Positions 7,837 to 16,615 of a stretch of DNA of 64,000 nt are shown here, in pieces (within the stretch, counting starts at the first letter, position 1; each line of letters opens with the position of its first letter). Location: contig NZ_FCOA02000023.1 in assembly GCF_001544875.2 (NCBI RefSeq), forward strand, positions 62,001-126,000, written 5' to 3'. Under the pieces are notes generated by a model, which was not told where the DNA came from, made no database searches, and was given only the letters and a program-made list of their open reading frames with translations. The DNA is from Caballeronia hypogeia. GTDB taxonomy: Bacteria; Pseudomonadota; Gammaproteobacteria; Burkholderiales; Burkholderiaceae. The translations under genes were made by a program, and so were the position numbers.

Positions 7837-8730
7837 ATGAGCGAGTTTGAATTTCCCGGAGTGAACCTGGCTGTTACCACTCCTTTCAATGCCGACGGCA
7901 GCATCGACTTCGGTCGTTTTGAGGACCTGTTCGAGCGATACGTCGAAACTGGCGTCGATGGGTTCGTATTGAGCTCCGGGACGGGTATGCATGTCTATCT
8001 CTCCCAAGATGAGTCGATGGAGCTGGTTGAGCGGGGCTCTAAGGTAATTCGTGGGCGAGCAAAACTTATCGCTCAGGCGTCTGCGCTGCTGGTCGACGAC
8101 GTCGTTGCGCGAGCCCGGCATGCTGCCGCGCAGGGCGCTGACGGCATCATGGTTCTTCCGCCATTCTTCGAGGGTCCTACAGACGCCGACGGCGTATTCG
8201 ACTTTTATTCTGCTGTCGGCGAAGCAGGCATTCCGATTATTGGCTACAACGTCCCGCATGCGGTCGGCGTGGAGATTACGCCGTCGTTGTTCCGTCGCTT
8301 GAGCGAGATTCCTCAATTCCACACGGTCAAGGACAGCAGTGGTGACTTGGCAAAACAGGCTTCGCTAACGAGAACGGGACTTCCGGTGATGAACGGTGCT
8401 GACCCGCTTGTTCCTTACGCGCTCTACGCCGGCGCCAAGGGTCTGATTTGGGGCGGTGCAAACTTTGCGCCGAGAACGTGCGTTGCACTCGTACGCGCGG
8501 CGAAGGAACGTAAATGGGATGAAGTGCGAGAACTGTGGCGGACACTTGAACCCTCGATGTCGCTCATTTGGGAAGGCGAATACGTTCAGTCCGTGTACGC
8601 CGCTGCCGAGATGACCGGATACGGTGCAGGCGCTCCGCGTCGACCGCTAAGGCGCCTCGATTCCAGCAAGGTCGACGCACTGCAAGCTGCGTTGAAGGAC
8701 TTGGTCAAGCGCGAGAAGCTCGCTTCGTAG
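7837..8730 (+). CDS. DapA/NanA-family lyase, possible 4-hydroxy-pyrroline-2-carboxylate deaminase
   Basis: 297 residues forming a class I aldolase TIM barrel of the dihydrodipicolinate synthase family. Lys165 in TVKDSSGD is the Schiff-base lysine and Tyr137 in GYNVPH is the catalytic tyrosine. The usual GTTGE loop is SGTGMHVYLS, so the keto-acid pocket differs from DapA. In hydroxyproline catabolism a member of this family (HypD/LhpC) converts the cyclic imino acid to alpha-ketoglutarate semialdehyde. The next gene is an FAD amine oxidase, and an epimerase-family gene and an aldehyde dehydrogenase follow in the cluster, the full set for that pathway. The substrate is inferred from context only. 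Confidence 0.8.
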   Translation: MSEFEFPGVNLAVTTPFNADGSIDFGRFEDLFERYVETGVDGFVLSSGTGMHVYLSQDESMELVERGSKVIRGRAKLIAQASALLVDDVVARARHAAAQGADGIMVLPPFFEGPTDADGVFDFYSAVGEAGIPIIGYNVPHAVGVEITPSLFRRLSEIPQFHTVKDSSGDLAKQASLTRTGLPVMNGADPLVPYALYAGAKGLIWGGANFAPRTCVALVRAAKERKWDEVRELWRTLEPSMSLIWEGEYVQSVYAAAEMTGYGAGAPRRPLRRLDSSKVDALQAALKDLVKREKLAS

Positions 8731-8744
8731 AGTCGGATGACATC

Positions 8745-10070
8745 ATGTTCGTAGCTACCAAATTGCCGGAAAACACCAAGGTGTCTGGGTGGGTTCAGAT
8801 GTTGCCAGAGCGGACGCCAAATCCATCGCTTAGCAAATCCATCAACGTCGATGTCGCAATCATCGGCGCGGGCTTTGCTGGATTGTCCGCTGCGCGTCGC
8901 CTGTCTCAGTGCAACCCGAAACTGCGCGTGGCGGTCCTTGAAGCGGGTGAAATCGCTGCTGGAGCCGCCGGCCGCAACTCGGGCTTTATCATCGATTTGC
9001 CCCATGAGGTGTCTTCCGACGAATATGCTGGAAGCGATGCGGGCCCGACGCGGCGCCACATCATGATTAACCGTACTGCCATCCAGCTTGCGAGCGACGT
9101 GGCTCAGGAGCGAGGATGGGGAAAGGACGTCTTCGACCCTTGCGGAAAGTACAACATCGCGATGAGCGCGCAGGGTGACGAACATATCTCCTCTTATGCG
9201 AAGCAACTTGACGCCTTGAAAGAGCCGTATCGGCTTCTGGATTCGCGTCAGGTTGCGGATGTGACTGGCACGACTGCATTTACCTCGGCGATATTTACGC
9301 CTGGCACCATCATCGTCCAACCTGCGGCTTATGTTCGCGGGCTGGCGGATTCTCTAAAGGGTGGGGTCAAAATCTATGAGAAGACGCCGGCGCTCTCCTT
9401 AGAGGCGGTCGGCAAAGAGTGGCGCATCAAGACTCCTCAAGGAGCGGTGACGGCAGGCAAGGTCATCCTGGCGAACAACGGGCACGCCGAGAGCTTCGGC
9501 ATCTATCGCGGTTTGCTGATGCATGTCTTCACATATGCTTCGATGACCGAGGAGTTCAGTCCGGCCAGGCTCGGCGGCGACCGCAGTTGGGCCGCTACGC
9601 CCGCATTCCCAATGGGTACCACTGTACGGCGAGTCCGGGGCGAGCGAGGAGACCGCATCTTGATTCGGTCTCGGTACACCTACAACCCGCGCCTGAAAAT
9701 CAGCGAAAACGACGTCGAACGTGCTGGCCGTGTACACGACCGCAAGTTCGACGCGAGATTCCCGACACTCAAAGGCGTGCAAATGGAGCATCGTTGGGGC
9801 GGAGCTATGGCTCTCACATGGAATGGTGTGCCCGCTTACGGTGAGATTGAATCGGGTCTGTTCGCGGCATGCGCTTGCAACGGCGTTGGGGCGACGAAGG
9901 CGACAGCGTTGGGCATTGCCGCTGCGGATTCAATCCTTGGCATTAAGAGCGAGCTTCTCGCAGCGTTTGGCCAGTTCGAAGCACCGAAGAGCCTTCCACC
10001 TCAGCCCTTCCTCACCATCGGGGCGAAGGCGAACCTCGGATTTCGTGAGTGGCGAGCAGGGAAAGAGTAA
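8745..10070 (+). CDS. FAD-dependent oxidoreductase (DAO family)
   Basis: 441 residues from the ATG at 8745, 14 bp after the lyase gene; the open frame upstream of it overlaps that gene and is not used. The FAD-binding motif IIGAGFAGLSAARRL sits near residues 37-51, followed by AAGAAGRNSGF, the typical FAD-contact loop of the D-amino-acid oxidase / gamma-glutamylputrescine oxidase group. These enzymes oxidise primary or secondary amines to imines. In a hydroxyproline-type route it would oxidise the D-epimer to the pyrroline that the neighbouring lyase consumes. A strong terminator follows, so lyase and oxidase form a two-gene unit. Confidence 0.85.
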   Translation: MFVATKLPENTKVSGWVQMLPERTPNPSLSKSINVDVAIIGAGFAGLSAARRLSQCNPKLRVAVLEAGEIAAGAAGRNSGFIIDLPHEVSSDEYAGSDAGPTRRHIMINRTAIQLASDVAQERGWGKDVFDPCGKYNIAMSAQGDEHISSYAKQLDALKEPYRLLDSRQVADVTGTTAFTSAIFTPGTIIVQPAAYVRGLADSLKGGVKIYEKTPALSLEAVGKEWRIKTPQGAVTAGKVILANNGHAESFGIYRGLLMHVFTYASMTEEFSPARLGGDRSWAATPAFPMGTTVRRVRGERGDRILIRSRYTYNPRLKISENDVERAGRVHDRKFDARFPTLKGVQMEHRWGGAMALTWNGVPAYGEIESGLFAACACNGVGATKATALGIAAADSILGIKSELLAAFGQFEAPKSLPPQPFLTIGAKANLGFREWRAGKE

Positions 10071-10098
10071 GCCACGCCTAGGGACAACGGGCAGAACC

Positions 10099-10140
10099 GC
10101 GCAAAGCCGTCGATGGCCCTCGACGGCTTTGCGCTTTTAT
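10099..10140 (+). terminator. Rho-independent terminator after the lyase-oxidase unit
   Basis: A perfect 15-bp stem (10099-10113 with 10120-10134), a 6-base loop and then TTTTAT. It lies 28 bp after the oxidase stop codon. Confidence 0.9.
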
Positions 10141-10580
10141 TGGTTGCATCTTGGCAGCAAGAGTCCCTCACGCACCCGGGCCAATGCGTGGCGACTGCAT
10201 TTGCGCGGCGGTCGAACGCTGGATACGCCTAGCTCGCGTGCACTAAACGGACCCGGACAAACCCTATGATGCCGAAATCCAATAGTCCGCGCGTTAATGG
10301 CTGCGTACCTTTGCATCAACGGAACGGATGACATAGCGAGTTTCGGAGCCCGACCAACTGCAGGGACACGCGCTTGACTCGGTAACAAGGGAGCGAAGGT
10401 CATTGCCCAGTCCTTAGATGACGGGAGTTGGACGGTCACCAAACAATTTTAACGCTGTCTGAACTTGCATCTGATATGCACTCCTATGGACATTAAGGCT
10501 GTACTGCGTCGTGCATGCAGAGCCTCGTGACCAGTCGTCCGTGGGCTTTCGTAATTCAAACTTGCTGGATGGAACACCCG
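10141..10580 (+). promoter_or_regulatory. 440-bp leader of the ABC transporter operon
   Basis: No gene is seen. It holds the second copy of the 39-bp repeat element (10249-10287); nothing else is distinct. Confidence 0.45.
10249..10287 (+). promoter_or_regulatory. 39-bp repeat element, copy 2 (probable AraC-type operator)
   Basis: Aligned without gaps to 7615-7653; positions 20-39 are identical and the rest differ at seven bases. It lies 294 bp before the transporter ATP-binding gene. The same regulator probably controls both units. Confidence 0.6.
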
Positions 10581-11870
10581 ATGATATCGAATCTCAGTAT
10601 CGCAGCGGATGCGCTAGGGAACCCCGACGACCTCCACGGCAGCGCCAAGTCAAAGGCACGCTCGGTCGCAGCCTCGGCGACCGAAATCCTGACGGTCAAA
10701 AATCTGTCAAAGATTTTTGGAGCCAAGCCGGAACGCGCGGCGGAAATGCTGAAGCAAGGGCTCGGGCGCAACGACATCTTCGCGCAGACCGGCAACATGG
10801 TGGCAGTTGATGATGTGAGCCTGTCGGTGAACTCGGGCGAAATCTTCGTGATTATGGGTCTCTCGGGCTCGGGCAAGTCGACCCTGGTCCGCCTGCTCAA
10901 CCGTCTCATTGAGCCGACATCCGGTCAAGTGATTCTCGAGGGCCGCGACATCGCTCCGATGAGCACGCCAGAACTGCGCGCGGTGCGCCGTCAGAAAATG
11001 GCCATGGTGTTTCAGTCCTTCGCTCTTCTGCCGAACCGTACCGTTATCGACAACATCGCCTACGGATTGGAAGTTGCAGGGCAGAAGAAGTCTCAACGTT
11101 ACGAAACGGCCCGAGCGGCGCTAACGCGGGTGGGCCTTGGCTCCTACGAGAAGCTCCTTCCGAGTGAGCTTTCGGGCGGCATGCAGCAGCGGGTCGGTCT
11201 TGCGCGCGCATTGGCTGTAAATCCTTCAGTGCTCTTGATGGACGAAGCCTTCTCCGCGCTCGACCCTCTCATCCGTTTTGAGATGCAGAACGAGTTGCTT
11301 CGCCTTCAGAAGGAAGAGCAGCGCACCATTGTCTTCATCTCGCACGATATCGAAGAAGCCGTGAAAATCGGCGGGCGCATCGGAATTATGAAGGACGGCC
11401 GTCTGATTCAGGTGGGAACGCCTGCTGAGCTCATTCAGTCGCCCATCGACGGCTACGTGCGTGACTTCTTCCGCAATGTCGACGTATCTCGGTTCTTGGA
11501 GGCTTCCGGCCTGATGACAAAGGTGAACCGAGGACTCATCAAGTGCGATTCGGCGGCGCCGGCTGACCGATTCTTAAACGAATTGATTGATAGCGGCGTT
11601 GATTGCGGATTCGTCTGCGATGAGGCAGGCCGCTTCCAGGGTTGCGTAACGCCTGCCTCGGTGCACAAGAACGGGAAGCGCCCGATTCGAGACGCAATCC
11701 TGAACGACGTCGCGGCCGTCCCTCTCACGGCCGATTTGCATCAGCTTTCCGCAATCGCACTGGCGCAAGAGCATGACGTCCCCGTTGTCGACGAGCAAGG
11801 CCGCCTGGCCGGTGTCGTTTCGTGCCGAACCATTCTCAAGCAAGTAATGCAACGGAGGGCAGCAGAATGA
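10581..11870 (+). CDS. proV: Glycine betaine/proline-type ABC transporter, ATP-binding protein
   Basis: 429 residues from the ATG at 10581, preceded by GGATGGA at a good distance; starts at 10515 or 10569 are possible but lack this. The Walker A motif GLSGSGKST is near residue 93, the signature LSGGMQQRVG near 196, the Walker B VLLMDEAFSALD near 217, and tandem CBS-like domains follow from about 305. This is the ProV/OpuAA arrangement, in which the CBS pair senses ionic strength or ligand. It energises uptake of quaternary or cyclic amines such as betaine, proline or related compounds. The permease gene overlaps its stop codon (ATGA). Confidence 0.9.
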   Translation: MISNLSIAADALGNPDDLHGSAKSKARSVAASATEILTVKNLSKIFGAKPERAAEMLKQGLGRNDIFAQTGNMVAVDDVSLSVNSGEIFVIMGLSGSGKSTLVRLLNRLIEPTSGQVILEGRDIAPMSTPELRAVRRQKMAMVFQSFALLPNRTVIDNIAYGLEVAGQKKSQRYETARAALTRVGLGSYEKLLPSELSGGMQQRVGLARALAVNPSVLLMDEAFSALDPLIRFEMQNELLRLQKEEQRTIVFISHDIEEAVKIGGRIGIMKDGRLIQVGTPAELIQSPIDGYVRDFFRNVDVSRFLEASGLMTKVNRGLIKCDSAAPADRFLNELIDSGVDCGFVCDEAGRFQGCVTPASVHKNGKRPIRDAILNDVAAVPLTADLHQLSAIALAQEHDVPVVDEQGRLAGVVSCRTILKQVMQRRAAE

Positions 11871-12757
11871 ATTCCTCTCTTATCGGACAGTTCGCCGAAA
11901 ATTTCGTCAATTTCCTATTCGACCACTTCCGTGGCGGCTTCGACGGGTTCTCCGCCGCGCTTGGTGCTGTCGTAAAAGTCCTGGAAGGCGGTCTCGCGGC
12001 AGTGCCCTTTCTCGCAATGCTCATCTTCCTGATGGCACTCGCGCTGTGGCGCCGGGGCGTTATCTTTTCTGCTTTCGTTGGGGCCGCCCTGTGGGTCATT
12101 CAGTACATGAACCTTTGGCCGCAAACCGTTTCTTCGCTCGCGCTCGTCATCGCCGCTACTGTAATCAGCCTGCTCGTTGGTGTGCCGCTGGGCATCTGGG
12201 GTGCGCGCAATAAGCGGGTCGAGGTCGTGCTCCGTTCAGTGCTTGACTTCATGCAGACGATGCCGCCTTTCGTGTATCTCATCCCTGCAGTGGTTCTATT
12301 CGGGCTTGGGCGCGTTCCCGCAGTCATCGCAACCATCGTGTTTTCGATGCCCCCCGTCGTGCGACTGACGACCCTCGGCATCCGTCAGGTGCGCGAGGAA
12401 CTCATCGAAGCAGGCCGGTCTTTCGGAAGCACAGATGCACAGCTCCTTTGGAAAATCCAGTTGCCTAACGCGTTGCCTTCCATCATGGCTGGCGTGAACC
12501 AAACAATCATGATGGCTCTGTCGATGGTTGTTATTGCCTCGATGATTGGGGCCGGTGGTCTGGGCGAATACGTGCTCAGCGGCATCCAGCGACTCGACAT
12601 CGGTATCGGTTTCGAAGGCGGTTTGGGGGTCGTGCTTCTCGCCATCATCCTGGACCGCCTCACTGAGAGCTTCGGTGTAAAGGCGAAGAAGGCAAAGAAG
12701 AAGGTGGCAAGCAGCTCGACGAAGGCGGCTACTGCCAGCAAGACAGTAGGAACCTGA
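11867..12757 (+). CDS. proW: Glycine betaine/proline-type ABC transporter, permease
   Basis: 296 residues, starting in a 4-bp ATGA overlap with the ATPase gene. There are about six membrane segments, and the binding-protein-dependent permease motif with EAGRSFGSTDAQLLWKIQLP lies near residue 185, where the ATPase docks. The C-terminus is a charged tail rich in Lys, Ala and Thr. It forms the inner-membrane channel of the ProVWX-type importer. The order ATPase-permease-binding protein is the same as in E. coli proVWX. Confidence 0.92.
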   Translation: MNSSLIGQFAENFVNFLFDHFRGGFDGFSAALGAVVKVLEGGLAAVPFLAMLIFLMALALWRRGVIFSAFVGAALWVIQYMNLWPQTVSSLALVIAATVISLLVGVPLGIWGARNKRVEVVLRSVLDFMQTMPPFVYLIPAVVLFGLGRVPAVIATIVFSMPPVVRLTTLGIRQVREELIEAGRSFGSTDAQLLWKIQLPNALPSIMAGVNQTIMMALSMVVIASMIGAGGLGEYVLSGIQRLDIGIGFEGGLGVVLLAIILDRLTESFGVKAKKAKKKVASSSTKAATASKTVGT

Positions 12758-12823
12758 GGCGCGGGGCATTGCGGCCCAAAAAGTTTGAAGTCCAAAACCA
12801 CACGTTTGAAAGAGGAACCCTCG

Positions 12824-13705
12824 ATGAAAGCTAGTACCTTCAGGAATATTGCGGCGAAATTTCTCGCGCCTGCCGCACTGGCGATGTCCGTCGGCGCAAC
12901 GTCTGCGGTCGCAGCGGACCCGGTCAAAATCACTGTTGCAAACTTCGCCGACGTTCAGGCGGTAGCAAACGTCGCGAAGTATGTCCTGGAAACGAAGCTC
13001 AACATTCCGGTTCAATTCGTGAACGCCGACCTCGGGGTCCAGTATCAAGGCCTCGCCCGAAACGACGTCGACATCATGGTCGGCGGCTGGATGCCCATCA
13101 CGCACCACAACTACTACGAGAAATACAAAGACAATTTGGACGACGTGCGCGTCATCTACACGGGCGGAAAAATCGGCTGGGCAGTTCCCGACTACGTGCC
13201 CGCCTCGGAGCTGGACTCATTCGCCGATTTGAACAAGCCAGATGTGAAGTCGAAGCTTCATTCGACTATCACGGGCGTGGAGCCCGGCACCGGCGAAATG
13301 CAAACGTCGGAGAAGGCGATGAAGGCTTACAACCTTGACGGCTACAACCTTCAGTCTTCAAGCGAAGCGGGCATGTTGGCCTCTCTCCAGCGCGCATATG
13401 CCAGCAAGCAGTGGATTGTGGCTACCGTTTTCAGCCCGCATTGGCTGTTTCAGAAGTACAAGATGCGCTACCTGAAAGACCCGAAGGGCGCCATGGGTGG
13501 CGACGAGCAAATTCACGCTTTCGCATCGAAGCAGTTTGCCAGCAAGAACCCGCGCGCTTATGCGTTCTTCAAGCATTACGACATCAATCTTCAAGAAGTC
13601 GAGGCAGTTCAGTTCGATGGTGTCAACTCCAACAATTTCCCGGCTGCCGCGAAGAAATGGGTGGACGCCCATCCGGACCGTGTGAAGGCCTGGTTGGCGC
13701 AGTAA
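12824..13705 (+). CDS. proX: Glycine betaine/proline-type ABC transporter, substrate-binding protein
   Basis: 293 residues from the ATG at 12824, which has a GAGGAA ribosome site. A signal peptide (about 1-34, cleaved after AVA) exports it to the periplasm. The mature protein is an OpuAC/ProX-type binding protein: DIMVGGWMPITHHNYYEKY, IYTGGKIGWAVPDYVP, and a later WIVATVFSPHW. The aromatic residues form the cage that binds positively charged quaternary amines by cation-pi contacts in this family. The ligand is therefore probably a betaine, proline betaine or a related compound, in keeping with the enzymes around it. Confidence 0.9.
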   Translation: MKASTFRNIAAKFLAPAALAMSVGATSAVAADPVKITVANFADVQAVANVAKYVLETKLNIPVQFVNADLGVQYQGLARNDVDIMVGGWMPITHHNYYEKYKDNLDDVRVIYTGGKIGWAVPDYVPASELDSFADLNKPDVKSKLHSTITGVEPGTGEMQTSEKAMKAYNLDGYNLQSSSEAGMLASLQRAYASKQWIVATVFSPHWLFQKYKMRYLKDPKGAMGGDEQIHAFASKQFASKNPRAYAFFKHYDINLQEVEAVQFDGVNSNNFPAAAKKWVDAHPDRVKAWLAQ

Positions 13706-13869
13706 GTGTGACGCCCTAGTTCGACGGGGGGCCGAGGTCGCGCCCGCCCTAACTGGGAGCCCTAAAGCAGCTGGTCAAATATCAAAGGCCGGGGACATGC
13801 GAGTTCGTACAAGGTCGAGCGGCCTCGTCGACGCCGCCCCGGCCTTCCATAAACGCGGCGAGGTTAGCG

Positions 13870-14640
13870 ATGAAACTCGGTGTGCTGGGAGTTGGTGACC
13901 TGACAGAGAAGATGGTTCGGGGACTGTATCGGAGCAAGAGTGGCATCGAACTTCTTCTTGCTCCGCGCAATCGTGAGCGAGCTGAAGCTCTGGCGAAGGA
14001 TGTGGGATGCACGCTGCTCGCGAGCAACCAAGATGTTGTGGATGCAGCGGACGTTGTCCTGATTGGGGTGCGACCGAGCCAGGTTGCTGAACTCGCAGCG
14101 CAGGTGTCTTTCACGCCTTATCAAGCGCTCGTCTCAGTCGTGACAGGCGTGCCGGTGAGTGAACTGACGAAGCTATTCGGAACCGAGAACTGCAGTCGCG
14201 CGATGCTGTCGGCAGCGTCGGAAATCAACCGGTCGACGGTGGCCGTTTATCCACCTGACTCTCCTGCCGAGATTTTACTTTCATCGCTCGGGAATGTTGT
14301 ATCGCTCAACACCGAAGAGCATTTCGAGCTTGCCACAGTCGGCGCATGCATGAACGGATGGTTCTATTTCTTATTCCACGAACTTGAGCAGTGGTTTGTG
14401 AAGAAAGGGTTGACCGCACAGCAAGCTCGGGAACTTGCGTTCAGCAGTGTCGAGGATTGCGTAGCTTATTCCCGACACAAGCAGCCGACTGAGCTTCGGG
14501 AAATTGGCGCAGCTATAGCGCCGCCCGGCACCTACACGGCACAAGGACTGGAGGTCTTGAATGGCCTCGGAGCGAATGCGGCCTGGAAGACTGCCAGCGA
14601 AGCTGTATTCGAACTGCTGACTGAGAAGGAGCCTGGCTAG
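13870..14640 (+). CDS. Pyrroline-5-carboxylate reductase-like protein
   Basis: 256 residues. The N-terminal Rossmann motif is GVLGVGDLTEKMVRGL, and the middle has VVLIGVRPSQVAEL and SVVTGVPVSEL, both typical of ProC. The C-terminal catalytic segment is APPGTYTAQGLEVLN where classical ProC has a TSPGGTT-type sequence, so the active site is divergent. ProC makes proline from pyrroline-5-carboxylate with NAD(P)H. Here it may reduce a related cyclic imine, or recycle a by-product of the oxidase. A GAGG ribosome site precedes the ATG. It lies 164 bp after the transporter. Confidence 0.75.
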   Translation: MKLGVLGVGDLTEKMVRGLYRSKSGIELLLAPRNRERAEALAKDVGCTLLASNQDVVDAADVVLIGVRPSQVAELAAQVSFTPYQALVSVVTGVPVSELTKLFGTENCSRAMLSAASEINRSTVAVYPPDSPAEILLSSLGNVVSLNTEEHFELATVGACMNGWFYFLFHELEQWFVKKGLTAQQARELAFSSVEDCVAYSRHKQPTELREIGAAIAPPGTYTAQGLEVLNGLGANAAWKTASEAVFELLTEKEPG

Positions 14641-14774
14641 CGCAACAAACGCTCGAATGACACCCCTCTTCCAGGCTGAGACGAGTGGCTCAGCTGGGAA
14701 TTACAGACAGACACCCTAACGCAAGAAGTTGCGGTCGATGCCGCAGCGATTTACCTAATCTGGAAGGACGCAAA

Positions 14775-15776
14775 ATGGCTCGCAATACATTCTTCATCGT
14801 TGACTCGCATGCGTGCGCCAACCCGGTTCGTGTCGTGGCTGGCGGTGCTCCGATGTTGCCGAACGTGTCGATGGCGGAAAAGCGCATCATCTTCCAGGAA
14901 AAGTTCGACTGGGTCCGTCGAGGTCTTATGTTCGAACCGCGTGGTCATGACGCAATGTCGGGCTCGATTCTCTACCCCTCGTCGCGCGACGATTGTGACG
15001 TCGGTGTGCTTTTCATCGAAGTAAGCGGCTGTCTGCCGATGTGTGGCGCGGGCACCATCGGCACGGTAACTGTGGCCATCGAAGAAGGCCTTGTGGTCCC
15101 GAAGGAAGAAGGACGCATCGCGCTTGAAACGCCGGCCGGCCGGGTCGATATCGAGTACGTTCGCAACGGCGCGTACGTCGACGAGGTTCGGTTCTTCAAT
15201 GTGGCAAGCTATCTCCACGCCAAGGATATCGTTCTCGACGTGCCCCAGATTGGGAAGCTGAAAATCGACGTGTCATATGGTGGCAACTATTACGCCATCG
15301 TCGAGCCGCAAGAAAACTATCAAGGGCTCGACGGTCTGAAGACCGATGACCTGGTCCGCATGAGCAATCTGGTCCGGGACGCCGCACGCAAAGCAATCAC
15401 CCCGGTACATCCGGAAGATGACCGCATCAACGGGATTCATCATGTGATGTGGTGCGATAAGCCGAAATCGGCGGCAGCATCCGCTCGTAATGCCGTGTTC
15501 TATGGTGACAAGGCAATCGACCGTTCGCCCTGCGGTACGGGCTCATCCGCTCGCGTCGCTCAGCTTGTTGCGCGAGGCCAACTTGCAATCGGCGAGACCT
15601 TCGTCCACGAGAGTTTCACGGGCACGACGTTCAACTGCCGAGCAGAGCAGCGAACGAGCGTGGGCAGTTTTGACGGAGTTCGTCCCAGTGTCGCGGGCTG
15701 GGCGCGCGTCTACGGGTACAACACGATTTTCATCGACGACCGCGACCCGCTCGCACACGGGTTCCAACTTCCGTAA
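14775..15776 (+). CDS. Proline racemase / 4-hydroxyproline epimerase family protein
   Basis: 333 residues from the ATG at 14775 (GGAAGG ribosome site); a longer frame from 14685 is not favoured. Both catalytic cysteines are present: Cys90 in PMCGAGTIG and Cys253 in SPCGTGSSA. This pair distinguishes racemases and epimerases from trans-3-hydroxyproline dehydratases, which have Thr in the first position. The first motif is normally MCGHG; here the His is Ala, which should change the active-site environment. The likely reaction is inversion at C2 of hydroxyproline, proline or a betaine derivative, giving the D-form for the FAD oxidase. The assignment is supported by the neighbours. Confidence 0.85.
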   Translation: MARNTFFIVDSHACANPVRVVAGGAPMLPNVSMAEKRIIFQEKFDWVRRGLMFEPRGHDAMSGSILYPSSRDDCDVGVLFIEVSGCLPMCGAGTIGTVTVAIEEGLVVPKEEGRIALETPAGRVDIEYVRNGAYVDEVRFFNVASYLHAKDIVLDVPQIGKLKIDVSYGGNYYAIVEPQENYQGLDGLKTDDLVRMSNLVRDAARKAITPVHPEDDRINGIHHVMWCDKPKSAAASARNAVFYGDKAIDRSPCGTGSSARVAQLVARGQLAIGETFVHESFTGTTFNCRAEQRTSVGSFDGVRPSVAGWARVYGYNTIFIDDRDPLAHGFQLP

Positions 15777-15953
15777 GTGCTACCACCTCGCTTTCGCGAA
15801 TCGAAGCAGATAACGCGAAGCTCAGGGTTGGTGTGCCGGCGAGGGCGCTCCCTGCCGTGCCTCAAACTAAGCCGGCGTCAAGCCCGGACTGTGTTTGACG
15901 CCAGTAGAGAGCGCATCTTTCCTCTTCCTAAGTCCGAACCGCTGAAGTTACCG

Positions 15954-16544
15954 ATGGTCACTCGACATGAAGACGTGGAAGTGTTTGTCCGCATCGCTGA
16001 AAAGCTGTTTCAGTCAGAAATGCTTCCGGCTGAAGGACGTCTCGTTGCGACCCGTGTATTCGAACGGCTTCGAGGCCCGTCCGACGACGGACATCGACTG
16101 CACGCTCACTTCCCGGCTTCTGCGTGGATAGATGAGGCGCTCGCTCCGGTGGTTGAGCGCCAGACGGACCTCGGGGTCGCTGCGCGTGCAATTCAAGCGT
16201 TGGTCCCCGTCGTAGGTTGGAATCGTCGTACCTCAGGTGAGAACGGAAGCTCGGGGTATGTCGATAGCCACGTCCACGGGATTATTTGCGGACCTGGCGG
16301 TGCAGAGAGCCGCTACGACGTGCAGCTCGGATTCACAGTGATGGCGCCGCGCGTTCGATATCCCGACCACAACCACCCACCACAGGAAGCGTACGTGCTT
16401 TTCACGGAGGGCGAATTCCTCCAGGAAGGTGGCGACTGGTTCTCGCCCGGGTTGGGAGGTGGAATCCACAACAGCCCGTTCAGCATCCACGCGATGCGCT
16501 CAGGCGAAGTGCCATTTCTCGCAGTGTGGTGTTTGCTGGTGTGA
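15954..16544 (+). CDS. DMSP-lyase-family cupin protein
   Basis: 196 residues from the ATG at 15954; a GTG at 15777 would add about 59 residues of poor quality. The C-terminal half is a cupin with His139, His141, Glu145 and Tyr147 in DHNHPPQEAY and His172 in GGIHNSP, the metal-binding set and the tyrosine of DddQ/DddL-type dimethylsulfoniopropionate lyases. Those cleave DMSP to acrylate and dimethyl sulfide in marine bacteria. In this soil-type background, between an epimerase and a GntR gene in an apparent betaine/hydroxyproline cluster, the substrate may be a different onium or betaine compound. Function unproven. Confidence 0.7.
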   Translation: MVTRHEDVEVFVRIAEKLFQSEMLPAEGRLVATRVFERLRGPSDDGHRLHAHFPASAWIDEALAPVVERQTDLGVAARAIQALVPVVGWNRRTSGENGSSGYVDSHVHGIICGPGGAESRYDVQLGFTVMAPRVRYPDHNHPPQEAYVLFTEGEFLQEGGDWFSPGLGGGIHNSPFSIHAMRSGEVPFLAVWCLLV

Positions 16545-16615
16545 CGAGTGTTCCGTAGCAGCCAGCGTCTTGTTCGAACTTGGATTGCGCACATCGGCGG
16601 CCGACGGGGGATTGA

